Below, piece after piece: positions 1 to 8,061 of a stretch of DNA of 62,355 bases. Position 1 is the first letter of the stretch; each line of letters opens with the position of its first letter. The position numbers were made by a program, and so were the translations under genes. The stretch is from the NCBI RefSeq assembly GCF_947259555.1, contig NZ_CAMYMD010000089.1, positions 1-62,355 of the forward strand. Reading direction: 5' to 3'. Origin of the DNA: an uncultured Roseovarius sp. (GTDB lineage: Bacteria; Pseudomonadota; Alphaproteobacteria; Rhodobacterales; Rhodobacteraceae). The notes beneath the pieces are model-generated. The model was not told where the DNA came from. It did not search any database and was given only the letters and a program-made list of their open reading frames with translations.

Positions 1-196
1 GCACCTGCGCGGAACAAGGCCGAAGGCCGCCGCGCATCGCCGTGCCGCCCCCCGGCGCGGCGATTTGGCTGCAACCTGTTCTGCGCTCTGATGTTTTTCG
101 GGCTTGGCTGCCATAAAGCACTGCCAAGCCAGCTTAGTATCGCCACACCGCGGCACGACGATGCGCGGCTTTCGGCAACGGCAGCTCAAGGCCACT
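1..196 (+). repeat. Intergenic repeat, copy 1 (left end outside window)
   Basis: This stretch matches copies at 16273-16490 (inverted) and 49074-49309 (same orientation). Shared blocks include AAGGCCGAAGGCCGCCGCGC near the left, GGCGATTTGGCTG in the middle and CACCGCGGCACGACGATGCG near the right. The left terminal inverted repeat seen in the other copies would lie just before base 1. It ends about 14-24 bp past the stop of the META-domain gene on the opposite strand. Open frames crossing it are products of the repeat and do not look like genes. Confidence 0.8.
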
Positions 197-209
197 AGCC
201 GCACCCTGC

Positions 210-599
210 CTATTCTCCCGCCCGAAACACCATCTCGCGCCCCGCGTCGTTGGTCAGGAGCAGCGTGTCGCCCGCCACCTCGACCAGCGTCATCTCTGCA
301 AGCGCGCGCAGATAGCGTGTTTCGGCCTCGAGATCGGGGCAGGCCCGTTTGGTCGCTACCAGCGCCTCGGCGCGGAACCACGGGTAGGGCAGGGTCTGCG
401 CGCCGGAATAGCGGTTGCAGGGGGCCTCGCCCACAAGCGTGCCTTCCTTCGGAAAGCTCAGCGTCGCGCGGGCGGTAAAGGGCGTGCCGTCGATGCTCTG
501 GAGTGTCCATGTCGCAGTGGCGCCGCCGTGGCCTGACACGGTCTCGTCCTTGCAGTGGCCAAGGATGGACATGCCGATGAGCAGGAGGACGGTACGCAT
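210..599 (-). CDS. META-domain (HslJ-like) putative lipoprotein
   Basis: This is a 129-residue protein with a hydrophobic N-terminal segment ending in a lipobox-like LGHC (Cys16), so it is probably an envelope lipoprotein. The rest resembles the META/HslJ domain: a Trp at the first strand (W31) and the CNRYSG turn near residues 61-66, as in secreted HslJ-type stress proteins. The precise function of the family is unclear; HslJ is linked to novobiocin and heat tolerance in E. coli. The lipobox is not perfect because it has His before Cys, so lipidation is uncertain. It lies 5 bp downstream of a TetR-type gene on the same strand, so the two may be cotranscribed. Confidence 0.75.
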   Translation of the reverse strand: MRTVLLLIGMSILGHCKDETVSGHGGATATWTLQSIDGTPFTARATLSFPKEGTLVGEAPCNRYSGAQTLPYPWFRAEALVATKRACPDLEAETRYLRALAEMTLVEVAGDTLLLTNDAGREMVFRAGE

Positions 600-604
600 G
601 TGCC

Positions 605-1159
605 TTACCGCAGTGCGAGGATCAGGTCGACAAGCGAGCCGATGGCGGTCGCCGTGGTCGCGCGGCCCGTGTCCTGAAGCCCCTGCATGCCGGTCGCAGA
701 AGCATAGAGAATGCGCGCCATTTCGGGGTTGCCGATACCGCAGGCTGCGAGCAGGTCGCGCAGCCGCGCGAGGCGCAGGTCATCGACGCTGCGGACCGCC
801 CGCGAGACGGTGTCACTGCCCTGCGCCCAAGCGCGAATCGCCGGCTCCGTGCGCAGGGCGGGGCTCTCGCTGGAGGCGCTGTCGGCGATGGTCTGGGCGG
901 TGGCGCGCAGGCGGGCGGTATCGGTGCTGCCCTCGATGGCAAGCAGCGCCGCCTCGGCCTCGGCCTGCCAGAGCCCCAGAAGCGCAGTGTGAAAGCCGGG
1001 CACATCATCGAAATGCCAGTAGAACGAGCCCTTGGTCGCGCCAATACGCCGTGCCAGCGGCTCTGCCCCAAGGGCGCCGGGCCCGCCCTCACACAGGGCC
1101 GTGAGGCCGGTCAGCAGCCAGTCGTCACGGGTCAGGCGGGGGCGGCGCGGGGCAGTCAT
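605..1159 (-). CDS. TetR/AcrR family transcriptional regulator
   Basis: A 184-residue protein with an N-terminal helix-turn-helix around residues 29-52, ending in the typical TKGSFYWHFDD turn of TetR repressors. The C-terminal ligand domain is unrecognised. The ATG at 1159 is preferred over an upstream in-frame ATG because the family fold starts directly after it. It precedes the META-domain gene on the same strand and is divergent from phnC. The target is unknown. It could control its downstream neighbour, or less likely the phosphonate transporter. Confidence 0.85.
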   Translation of the reverse strand: MTAPRRPRLTRDDWLLTGLTALCEGGPGALGAEPLARRIGATKGSFYWHFDDVPGFHTALLGLWQAEAEAALLAIEGSTDTARLRATAQTIADSASSESPALRTEPAIRAWAQGSDTVSRAVRSVDDLRLARLRDLLAACGIGNPEMARILYASATGMQGLQDTGRATTATAIGSLVDLILALR

Positions 1160-1307
1160 GCCGTCAGACTTACGCGCCGTGCTGCACTGCCGCAAGTGGC
1201 GTGAATGTCACGGGCTGCCGGGCTGACGTCAAAAAACTTTTACCAAGCTGTCGCAAACTCTTTGAGTTCGCCGCGTAGGTGGGGCGCAAACCAAGGGGGC
1301 ATCATTC

Positions 1308-2132
1308 GTGCTGAGCATCGACGCGCTGACCAAGAGCTTTGGCCGCAATACGGCTGTGGACAAGGTGACATTCGACGTGGAGAAACCGGCGATGATCGGG
1401 ATCATCGGGCGATCCGGGGCGGGCAAGTCGACGCTTCTGCGGATGATCAACCGTCTGACCGAGGCCTCCTCGGGCCTGATCATGTTCGAGGGGCGCGAGG
1501 TGACTGCGCTGCGCGGTGCCGACAAACGCGCCTGGCAATCCGACTGCGCGATGATCTTTCAGCAATTCAACCTCGTGCCACGGATGGACGTGGTGTCGAA
1601 CGTGCTGCACGGCACGCTCAACCGCCGCTCGACGCTGGCGACGATGTTCAACCTCTACCCAGATGCGGACATTCACCGTGCCATCGAGATCCTCGACCGG
1701 CTGGGCATCGCCGATCACGCGTCCAAGCGCGCCGAGGCGCTCTCGGGCGGGCAGCAGCAGCGGGTGGCGATTGCGCGCGCGCTGATGCAGGACCCTAAGG
1801 TCGTGCTCGCGGACGAGCCGATTGCCAGCCTCGACCCGATGAACGCCCAGCTGGTGATGGATGACCTGCGCCGTATCCACGAAGAGGATGGACGCACGGT
1901 GATCGCCAACCTTCACACTCTGGATACCGCGCGGCGCTATTGTGACCGGGTGATCGGCATGTTGCATGGCCGGGTTGTCTTTGACGGAAGCCCCGAGCAA
2001 CTGACCACTGGCGTGGCGCGCGATATCTACGGCGCCGATGCCTCGTTTTCCGAGGACAGCACATCGACCGCCATCGAAACGCTGGACCGCGGGGCCGCGC
2101 GCGCACTGCGCGAGGCCGAGGCCGCGGTTTGA
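1308..2132 (+). CDS. phnC: Phosphonate ABC transporter ATP-binding protein PhnC
   Basis: A cytoplasmic ATPase of 274 residues that powers phosphonate import. Walker [10 protein letters not shown] is at 34-42, the signature LSGGQQQR at 145-152 and Walker B VVLADEP at 165-171. The length is typical of PhnC. It starts at GTG with an AAGGGGG ribosome site about 9 bases upstream. It is first in the uptake operon phnC-phnD-phnE-phnE2-hexapeptide transferase. The upstream gap of about 150 bp to the TetR gene should hold the promoter, but I could not find a convincing Pho box in it. Confidence 0.95.
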   Translation: MLSIDALTKSFGRNTAVDKVTFDVEKPAMIGIIGRSGAGKSTLLRMINRLTEASSGLIMFEGREVTALRGADKRAWQSDCAMIFQQFNLVPRMDVVSNVLHGTLNRRSTLATMFNLYPDADIHRAIEILDRLGIADHASKRAEALSGGQQQRVAIARALMQDPKVVLADEPIASLDPMNAQLVMDDLRRIHEEDGRTVIANLHTLDTARRYCDRVIGMLHGRVVFDGSPEQLTTGVARDIYGADASFSEDSTSTAIETLDRGAARALREAEAAV

Positions 2133-2188
2133 CGACCCCCTGGCCCGCCGGGGGGTGGCGGGCCGACACCCCAACCGGAGAGAGAGAC

Positions 2189-3091
2189 ATGACCAAACTT
2201 TTTGCCGCCATCGTGGCCACCACCGCTCTCGTCAGCCCCGTGCTGGCGCAGGACAAGATTGACGAGTTCCGCATCGGCGTGCTGGGCGGAGAGAACGCGC
2301 AGGACCGCATGACCTCGAACGAGTGTCTGCGGGAGAAGACCGAGGATCTGCTGGGTGTGCCCACCAAGATATTTACCCCCGCCGATTATGACGGCGTGAT
2401 CCAGGGTCTGCTGGGCGGCACCATCGACGTGGCGTGGCTGGGTGCATCGGGCTATGCCAAGACCTACCTGACCGACCCGGGCGCGGTCGAGCCGGTTCTG
2501 GTCAAGGTCAACACCGACGGGTCCTATGGCTATCATTCCATCGGCTTTACCCGCAAGGATACCGGCATCACCTCGCTGGATGATATGAAGGGCAAGACGT
2601 TCGGGTTCGGTGATCCCAACTCGACCAGCGGCTACCTGATCCCGTCGATCGAGATTCCGCAGGAGGTTGGCGCCAGCATGGACTCGGGCGATTACTTCGG
2701 TGAAGTGAAATTTACTGGCGGTCACGAGCAAACCATCGTCGCGGTTGCCAATGGCGATATCGACGCCGGCGTGACCTGGGCCGACGGTCTGGGCGCGTGG
2801 GAAGACGGCTATAACTCGGGCGCGCTGCGCAAGGCCGCCGATGCGGGGCTCGTGGACATGAACCAGATGGTCGAAATCTGGAAGTCGAAGCCGATCCCGG
2901 AAGGACCGGTCGTGCTGCGCCAGGCGCTGCCCGAGGATGTGAAGCTCAAGGTGACGGGCCTCTGGGCATCGCTCAAGTCCATTGACGCGGATTGCGCCTA
3001 TGGCGTGCTTCAGGGCGATGCGCTGGGCTTCATGCCGATCACGCACGACGCCTATATCTCGATCATCGAGGCGCGCAAATCCAAGATGTGA
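2189..3091 (+). CDS. phnD: Phosphonate ABC transporter substrate-binding protein PhnD
   Basis: A 300-residue periplasmic binding protein for phosphonates. The signal peptide covers about residues 1-20 and likely ends at SPVLA before QDKIDEF. The mature part has the PhnD-family pattern: binding-site walls such as WLGASGYAKTYL, then GFTRKDTGITSLDD and FGFGDPNSTSGYL. The ATG at 2189 has a GGAGAGAGA ribosome site. It follows phnC by 56 bp. A strong hairpin lies between it and phnE, which would favour excess PhnD over the permeases. Confidence 0.95.
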   Translation: MTKLFAAIVATTALVSPVLAQDKIDEFRIGVLGGENAQDRMTSNECLREKTEDLLGVPTKIFTPADYDGVIQGLLGGTIDVAWLGASGYAKTYLTDPGAVEPVLVKVNTDGSYGYHSIGFTRKDTGITSLDDMKGKTFGFGDPNSTSGYLIPSIEIPQEVGASMDSGDYFGEVKFTGGHEQTIVAVANGDIDAGVTWADGLGAWEDGYNSGALRKAADAGLVDMNQMVEIWKSKPIPEGPVVLRQALPEDVKLKVTGLWASLKSIDADCAYGVLQGDALGFMPITHDAYISIIEARKSKM

Positions 3092-3113
3092 GCCGTCAGG
3101 GCTGACACACGGG

Positions 3114-3140
3114 CCGGGCCTGCCATGCGCGCAGGCCCGG
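3114..3140 (+). promoter_or_regulatory. Intercistronic hairpin between phnD and phnE
   Basis: A perfect 10-bp stem (CCGGGCCTGC at 3114-3123 with GCAGGCCCGG at 3131-3140) encloses a 7-base loop, followed by TCTTATTT. It lies 23 bp after the phnD stop and 22 bp before phnE. It may protect the phnC-phnD message from 3' decay or act as a leaky terminator. Both are known behaviours at binding-protein genes; the choice is inference. Confidence 0.7.
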
Positions 3141-3162
3141 TCTTATTTGACGGGGGCAAGGC

Positions 3163-4035
3163 ATGAGCGATCTGACGGCAGGACAGACAGGCGTGGCGCG
3201 GGTACAGGACGTGCAGGCCGCCTATATGGCGATGACGCGGCGCAAGCGGCTTTATGGCAGCGTGGTGCTGATCGTGTTCATCGCGCTGATGGTCTCGGGC
3301 TTTCAGGTGGCCGACGGGCGCAACGCGGGTGGGTTCTGGGACGGAATCGGCAATATATTCCAGTTTCCGGGCGAGGTTTTGGCCGAGGCGAGCGAAAAGA
3401 TCGCCAACCTGCCGGGGCTGATGTGGGAATTTTTGCCGTCGCTGATCGAGACGGTCAATATCGCGGCGGCCTCGACGCTTCTGGGGGCGATGGGCGCGGT
3501 GCTGATCTCGCTTTTGTCGACGCGGGGCCTTGCGAAATGGCCGCGCCTGATCGGGGTGTTTCGCCGGGTGATGGACATCCTGCGCGCGGTGCCCGAGATC
3601 GTGATCGCGCTGGTGCTGATCTTCATCCTCGGTGGCGGGCCGGTGCCCGCGATGATCGCCATCGCGATCCATACCGTGGGTGCCCTGGGCAAGTTGTTTT
3701 CCGAGGTGAACGAGAATGCCTCGCTGAAGCCGGTGGAGGGGCTGCATTCGGTCGGTGCGACATGGGGGCAGCGCATGTGGCTGGGGGTTATCCCGCAGGT
3801 TGCGCCCAATTATCTGAGCTATGCGCTCCTGCGCTTCGAGATCAATATCCGCGCCTCGGCGATCCTCGGCTTCGTCGGCTCGGGCGGCATCGGCTATGAT
3901 CTCAAGAACGCCTTCAGCTGGGGGCAGGGCCGCTATGACGAGGTGGCGGCGATCTTTCTGCTGCTGTTCGGGACCATCGTGCTCTTCGATCAGGTGTCGA
4001 GCCGCTACCGCAACAAGCTGATTGGGGGAGAGTGA
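3163..4035 (+). CDS. phnE: Phosphonate ABC transporter permease PhnE (first)
   Basis: A 290-residue inner-membrane permease with about six hydrophobic segments. The ATPase-contacting EAA-type loop lies near ASLKPVEGLHSVGATWGQR, and the C-terminal half has the GFVGSGGIGYDL pattern typical of this family. It has a GGGGGCAAGG ribosome site. It pairs with the second permease gene that starts 4 bp after its stop, giving a heterodimeric channel as is common in alphaproteobacterial phn loci. Confidence 0.94.
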   Translation: MSDLTAGQTGVARVQDVQAAYMAMTRRKRLYGSVVLIVFIALMVSGFQVADGRNAGGFWDGIGNIFQFPGEVLAEASEKIANLPGLMWEFLPSLIETVNIAAASTLLGAMGAVLISLLSTRGLAKWPRLIGVFRRVMDILRAVPEIVIALVLIFILGGGPVPAMIAIAIHTVGALGKLFSEVNENASLKPVEGLHSVGATWGQRMWLGVIPQVAPNYLSYALLRFEINIRASAILGFVGSGGIGYDLKNAFSWGQGRYDEVAAIFLLLFGTIVLFDQVSSRYRNKLIGGE

Positions 4036-4039
4036 GACC

Positions 4040-5377
4040 ATGACAATGGCAAGCGATGCAGGTTTCGACGCCTCCGGCTTCTTTCGGCGCAAGAAACTCA
4101 TGGCCTTCGCCGTCCCGGCGGTGATCCTCGCCTATTTCGTCTATATCTTCTTTGCCTTCGACATTCCGGGGCTGGCGGATCGCGCGCGGATGGACAATGC
4201 GCGCATCCTCGTCGCCGACAGCTACAGCTACAAGACGCATGTCACGCGCGACAACCGCACAGGAGATCTGACCATCGCCGTGGAAGGCGAGAACAAGGGC
4301 ACATGGCCCGAGGGGCGCAGCCCCGACTGGGTGAGCGTTGAGAGCGAGGAGCGCACGCGCGTGGCGCTGAAACACGGGCACGAGGTGCTGATCGACGGCA
4401 ACACGCTGCGCTATGACGTGCCGGGCTACGGGCTGATCACGGCGGAGGTGTCGCGCCGCGAGGGCGTGACGCTCGACCTGCCGACCGATTCGGTGCCCGG
4501 CTGGATCAGCGCCAGCAGCGCGCGCGTCGATATCACCACCGAGGGTGGCCGCGTGACGCTCACCAAGGCGCGCACCGAGGTGATGCGCTATGCCTTCGGC
4601 TGGGAGCTTTTCTGGTTCACGCTCGACAGCCCGTTCTACGGCAAGAGCTTTGGCGAGTTGGCGGGGCTGGTGGTGTCGGGCGACCGCGTCGTCGAGGGCA
4701 AGAGCAACCTCGCCGCCATCATCCACGATATCTGGAACAACCGGATGTGGCAGCACAAGGACGTGATGTGGGCGATCTTCGAGACCATCCTGATGGCCTT
4801 TCTCGGCACCATGGGCGCGGCCATCGTGGCGTTGCCGCTGGCCTTTGCGGCGGCGCGCAATTTCTCGCCGTTCATGGTCGTGCGGGCCGTTGTGCGGCGG
4901 GTGTTCGACTTCGTGCGCGGCGTCGATGCGCTGATCTGGACGATCATCCTCGCCCGCGCCTTCGGCCCCGGGCCGTTGACCGGTGCGCTTGCGATCCTGC
5001 TGACCGATACCGGCAGTTTCGGCAAGCTCTTCTCGGAGGCGCTGGAGAACGTCGACAAGCGCGAGATAGAGGGGGTCCAATCCACCGGGGCGAAGCTGCT
5101 GCAACGCTACCGCTTCGGCGTCATCCCGCAGATCACCCCGATCCTGCTGAGCCAGCTGCTCTATTACCTCGAATCCAACACCCGCAGCGCCACCATCATC
5201 GGCGCGATCACCGGTGGCGGCATCGGGTTGTTGCTGACACAGGCGATGATCACGCAGAAGGACTGGGAAGAGGTGAGCTATTACATCATTCTCATCCTGA
5301 TCATGGTGATGGTGATGGACACGGTGTCGGGCTGGTTGCGGCGACGGCTCATTTCCTCGGATGATAGCGGGCACTGA
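4040..5377 (+). CDS. phnE: Phosphonate ABC transporter permease PhnE (second, long)
   Basis: This is a 445-residue permease. It differs from the first PhnE by an insert of about 150 residues after the first membrane segment, probably periplasmic, before the usual five-helix permease core. The EAA-like loop reads VDKREIEGVQSTGAKLLQR and the end carries ITGGGIGLLL. I chose the ATG at 4040, with GGGGGAG upstream, over an earlier TTG. Long PhnE2 proteins are known in Rhizobiales and Rhodobacterales; the role of the insert is unclear. Confidence 0.92.
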   Translation: MTMASDAGFDASGFFRRKKLMAFAVPAVILAYFVYIFFAFDIPGLADRARMDNARILVADSYSYKTHVTRDNRTGDLTIAVEGENKGTWPEGRSPDWVSVESEERTRVALKHGHEVLIDGNTLRYDVPGYGLITAEVSRREGVTLDLPTDSVPGWISASSARVDITTEGGRVTLTKARTEVMRYAFGWELFWFTLDSPFYGKSFGELAGLVVSGDRVVEGKSNLAAIIHDIWNNRMWQHKDVMWAIFETILMAFLGTMGAAIVALPLAFAAARNFSPFMVVRAVVRRVFDFVRGVDALIWTIILARAFGPGPLTGALAILLTDTGSFGKLFSEALENVDKREIEGVQSTGAKLLQRYRFGVIPQITPILLSQLLYYLESNTRSATIIGAITGGGIGLLLTQAMITQKDWEEVSYYIILILIMVMVMDTVSGWLRRRLISSDDSGH

Positions 5378-5476
5378 ACCGGCGAATTTGGATATTTGGG
5401 GCAAGATGAAGCATGTCGGTGTTCTTCTTGGTCCAAATACCCCCGCCGGAGGAATAATTCTCTTGTGGAGCACCCC

Positions 5477-6094
5477 ATGCCGAGATTGCACTTTGACGGG
5501 GCGGTGATTCATCCCGACTGCGAGATCACCGATTGCGAGTTCGGGGCCTGGACCGAGGTCGGGCGCGGCAGCCGTCTCGCCCATGTGGCGATGGGGGATT
5601 ACTCTTATTGCGACCGCGCCTGCGATCTGGCCAATGCCGAGATCGGCCGCTTTGCCAACATCGCGAGTTACGTGCGGGTGGGGGCGACCGATCATCCGCT
5701 GGATCGCGCGTCCTTGCATCATTTCATTTATCGCTCCGCCAGCTATTGGGAGGATACCGAAGACGATGTGCTTTGGTTCGAGAAGCGCCGTGCGCGGGTG
5801 GCGCGGATCGGGCATGACACCTGGATCGGGCATAACGCGCAGGTCAAGCCCGAGGTGACGGTGGGCCACGGTGCGGTGATCGCGGCGGGGGCGGTGGTGA
5901 CACGGGATGTGGCGCCCTACATGATCGTGGCGGGAGTGCCCGCCAAGCCGTTGCGCGCACGGCTGGCCCCTGATCTCGCGGAGCGGATGATCGCATTGGC
6001 GTGGTGGGATTGGGATCATCTGCGGCTGCGTGCGGCTCTGCAGGATTTCCGCCGGCTGGAGGCCGGGGCGTTTCTTGAGAAATACCGGGGCTGA
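5477..6094 (+). CDS. Phosphonate-locus hexapeptide acyltransferase (phn_thr-fam)
   Basis: A 205-residue left-handed beta-helix acyltransferase. Imperfect hexapeptide repeats cover about residues 5-75 and 110-165, with a trimeric-transferase His region near GATDHPLDRASLHHF and the closing IVAGVPAKPLRARL. It belongs to the transferase family repeatedly found in C-P lyase operons (TIGR03308 type), resembling chloramphenicol/xenobiotic acetyltransferases. It may acetylate aminophosphonates and so stand in for PhnO, but the substrate is not established. It is last in the uptake operon, followed by a terminator. Confidence 0.88.
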   Translation: MPRLHFDGAVIHPDCEITDCEFGAWTEVGRGSRLAHVAMGDYSYCDRACDLANAEIGRFANIASYVRVGATDHPLDRASLHHFIYRSASYWEDTEDDVLWFEKRRARVARIGHDTWIGHNAQVKPEVTVGHGAVIAAGAVVTRDVAPYMIVAGVPAKPLRARLAPDLAERMIALAWWDWDHLRLRAALQDFRRLEAGAFLEKYRG

Positions 6095-6099
6095 AACGG

Positions 6100-6127
6100 A
6101 AAAGGCGGCCACGATGGGCCGCCTTTT
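6100..6127 (+). terminator. Rho-independent terminator after the phn uptake operon
   Basis: An 11-bp perfect stem (AAAAGGCGGCC at 6100-6110 with GGCCGCCTTTT at 6117-6127) with a 6-base loop starts 6 bp after the stop of the transferase gene. The stem itself ends in a T run on either strand, so it could also serve phnF reading from the other side. Confidence 0.85.
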
Positions 6128-6226
6128 GGTGCTGAAAAGGGCTTGGTCAAAGAGCGCATTGAATACACGAGCTGAATTAAGCCTGCGATGTGACGCCGCC
6201 ATGACACTTTTCAGCTTTGACGGGTT

Positions 6227-6946
6227 TTATTGATCCACCAACGAGAGAGTGATCCGGTCCCCTGCGAACCATGTGCGCCCGTATTCGATGGGCTGCCCGT
6301 CGGGATCGACATTGACCGCCGTCGTGCGCAGGATCGGCGCGCCGGGGGAGAGTTGCAAATGGAGCGCCTGCGTGGGGCTGGCAAGCTTTGCGTTGAGCCG
6401 GGTCCAGGCGCGGGTGTAATCCGCAATCCCCTGCTCGGCGAGCGCCGCCGTGACCGATGTGAGGCGGGCCAGTGCCTCTGGCAGATCGGGGAACCGCGCT
6501 GCCGGAAAGGTGCTCCGAAAGGTGGCGACGGGCATGCCGTCGGCCAGTGACAGCCCGTCACAGACATGCACCATTGATCCAAGGCTGAGCCCGAGCGCCT
6601 CGCCTTCCGCCGCGTCTGCCACGCGGGTTTCCTGTGCGAGGATCTCCTTGCCCGGCAGGCGGCCGGCCGCGCGCAGGTTCTGGTGAAAGCGCACCCGTGT
6701 GCCGATCGGATAATCGGTTGGCCGATGCGCGACAAACGCGCCTGCGCCGCGCCGGGTAAAGATCGTCCCCGCCTCTGACAGCGCCCCAAGTGCGCGGCGC
6801 ACGGTATGCCGGTTGACGCCGAACCGCGCCGCGAGTGCCGCCTCGGTGGGCAGTTTGTCACCGGGCCCGTAACGCCCCGCCGCAATATCCGCGTTCAGGC
6901 TGTCATGGATCGCGCGCCACAGCGCATCGGGTTTGTCGCGGGTCAT
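6227..6946 (-). CDS. phnF: GntR/HutC-family phosphonate regulator PhnF
   Basis: A 239-residue repressor. The N-terminal winged helix spans about residues 10-75, with PGDKLPTEAALAARFGVNRH and the recognition helix VNRHTVRRALGAL, followed by a UTRA ligand domain (about 95-235) as in HutC/PhnF proteins. It is divergent from phnG across a 102-bp gap holding a tandem 8-mer that could be its operator. It probably represses phnG-N, and itself, in the absence of a phosphonate or phosphate-stress signal. Confidence 0.92.
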   Translation of the reverse strand: MTRDKPDALWRAIHDSLNADIAAGRYGPGDKLPTEAALAARFGVNRHTVRRALGALSEAGTIFTRRGAGAFVAHRPTDYPIGTRVRFHQNLRAAGRLPGKEILAQETRVADAAEGEALGLSLGSMVHVCDGLSLADGMPVATFRSTFPAARFPDLPEALARLTSVTAALAEQGIADYTRAWTRLNAKLASPTQALHLQLSPGAPILRTTAVNVDPDGQPIEYGRTWFAGDRITLSLVDQ

Positions 6947-7003
6947 GTCACAGAAATTTCACCGGTTGCAGGCTTGTTCAGGAGGGCGGGTTCAGGTAGT
7001 TAT

Positions 7004-7019
7004 TTGTCTAGTTGTATAG
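7004..7019 (+). promoter_or_regulatory. Candidate PhnF operator: tandem TTGTCTAG-TTGTATAG
   Basis: Two adjacent 8-mers with one mismatch (TTGTCTAG at 7004-7011, TTGTATAG at 7012-7019) lie 29 bp before phnG in the phnF-phnG divergent gap. The TCTAG/TATAG cores resemble half-sites used by GntR-type PhnF proteins. Assignment rests on position and motif only. Confidence 0.4.
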
Positions 7020-7048
7020 GAATATCGACAAATCCGCAAGGTGTCTGC

Positions 7049-7492
7049 ATGACCGACAAAACCGAGCGCAAGGCATGGATGGGTCTCTTGGCTCGCGCGC
7101 CCGCCGATGATCTGGACCGGCTCTGGTCCGAGGCCGGGCTTGCCCCCGATTATGCTTATCTGCGCCCGCCCGAGGTGGGCGGCGTGATGGTGCGGGGCCG
7201 TGCCGGGGCGACCGGCGCGCCGTTCAATCTGGGCGAGATGACGGTGACGCGCTGCGCGGTGCGGCTGGCGGATGGCACCGTTGGACATGGCTATGTGCAG
7301 GGCCGTGGCAAGCGTCATGCGACACAGGCCGCGCTCGTTGATGCGCTGATGCAGGGCGGTACGAAAGACACCGCGCGCGCGGTGGTGCTCACGCCTTTGC
7401 AGGAGGCCGAGGACGCCCGCTGCACCGCCCGTGCCGCCCGTGCCGCCGCCACCAAGGTGGATTTCTTTACCATGATGCGGGGAGAGGACTGA
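7049..7492 (+). CDS. phnG: C-P lyase core subunit PhnG
   Basis: A 147-residue PhnG protein, a subunit of the PhnGHIJ core complex that with PhnI transfers the phosphonate to ribose of ATP. Family features seen are ARAPADDLDRLW, the GRAGATGAPFNLGEMTVTRC core and GHGYVQGRGKRHA. Start ATG 7049 is set by similarity, since upstream in-frame codons run into the phnF promoter. Its stop overlaps the phnH start by 1 bp, so translation is coupled. Confidence 0.95.
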   Translation: MTDKTERKAWMGLLARAPADDLDRLWSEAGLAPDYAYLRPPEVGGVMVRGRAGATGAPFNLGEMTVTRCAVRLADGTVGHGYVQGRGKRHATQAALVDALMQGGTKDTARAVVLTPLQEAEDARCTARAARAAATKVDFFTMMRGED

Positions 7493-8061
7493 TGCAGGCA
7501 GACACCCTGAGTGGTGGATTCGCGGCCCCTCCGGTCGAGGCGGCCCATGCCTTTCGCGCCATCATGCGCGTGATGGCCCGGCCCGGCACGATCGAAGACG
7601 TGGCGGGGGCCACGCCACCCGCCCCGCTGTCGGTCGCGGCGGGCACGGTGCTGCTCACGCTGTGCGACCCGGAAACGCCGGTGTATCTGGCGGGCACGGC
7701 CGATTGCGCGGGGGTGCGCGACTGGATCACCTTTCACACCGGCGCGCCCTTGGTGACGCGGGCCGAGGCGATGTTCGCGATAGGCACATGGGAGGCGCTC
7801 ATGCCACTCGACGACTACGCGGTGGGCACGTCCGAGTATCCCGACCGTTCGGCCACGCTGATCGTCGAGATGGAGCGGCTGGAGGCCACCGGTGCGCGGC
7901 TGACCGGGCCGGGGATCGCAGATACGGCGGCGCTCTCGCTGCCCGAGTCGGCGGCGTTTCAGGCCAATGCGCGGCAGTTTCCGCTGGGGCTCGATTTCCT
8001 CTTCACCTGTGGCGACCGCCTTGCGGCCCTGCCGCGCACGACCCGCGTGGAGGCAAGCTGA
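7492..8061 (+). CDS. phnH: C-P lyase subunit PhnH
   Basis: A 189-residue PhnH protein of the C-P lyase core. It shows the N-terminal GGFAAPPVEAAHAFRAIMRV and MARPGTI pattern, and the central CDPETPVYL and TFHTGAPLV blocks. It overlaps phnG and phnI by one base each (ATGA- and TGATG-type junctions), consistent with stoichiometric translation of the complex. Confidence 0.95.
   Translation: MQADTLSGGFAAPPVEAAHAFRAIMRVMARPGTIEDVAGATPPAPLSVAAGTVLLTLCDPETPVYLAGTADCAGVRDWITFHTGAPLVTRAEAMFAIGTWEALMPLDDYAVGTSEYPDRSATLIVEMERLEATGARLTGPGIADTAALSLPESAAFQANARQFPLGLDFLFTCGDRLAALPRTTRVEAS

Noticed and set aside
1160..1307. Possible Pho box upstream of phnC
   Set aside because: CTGTC-like pieces occur (for example GCTGTCGCAAAC) but no pair at the required spacing; too weak to annotate.
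3914..6202. A 762-codon open frame on the minus strand
   Set aside because: It lies antisense to phnE2 and the hexapeptide transferase gene, both strongly supported. Composition is His/Arg/Gln-rich as expected from the reverse of a GC-rich gene, with no domain.
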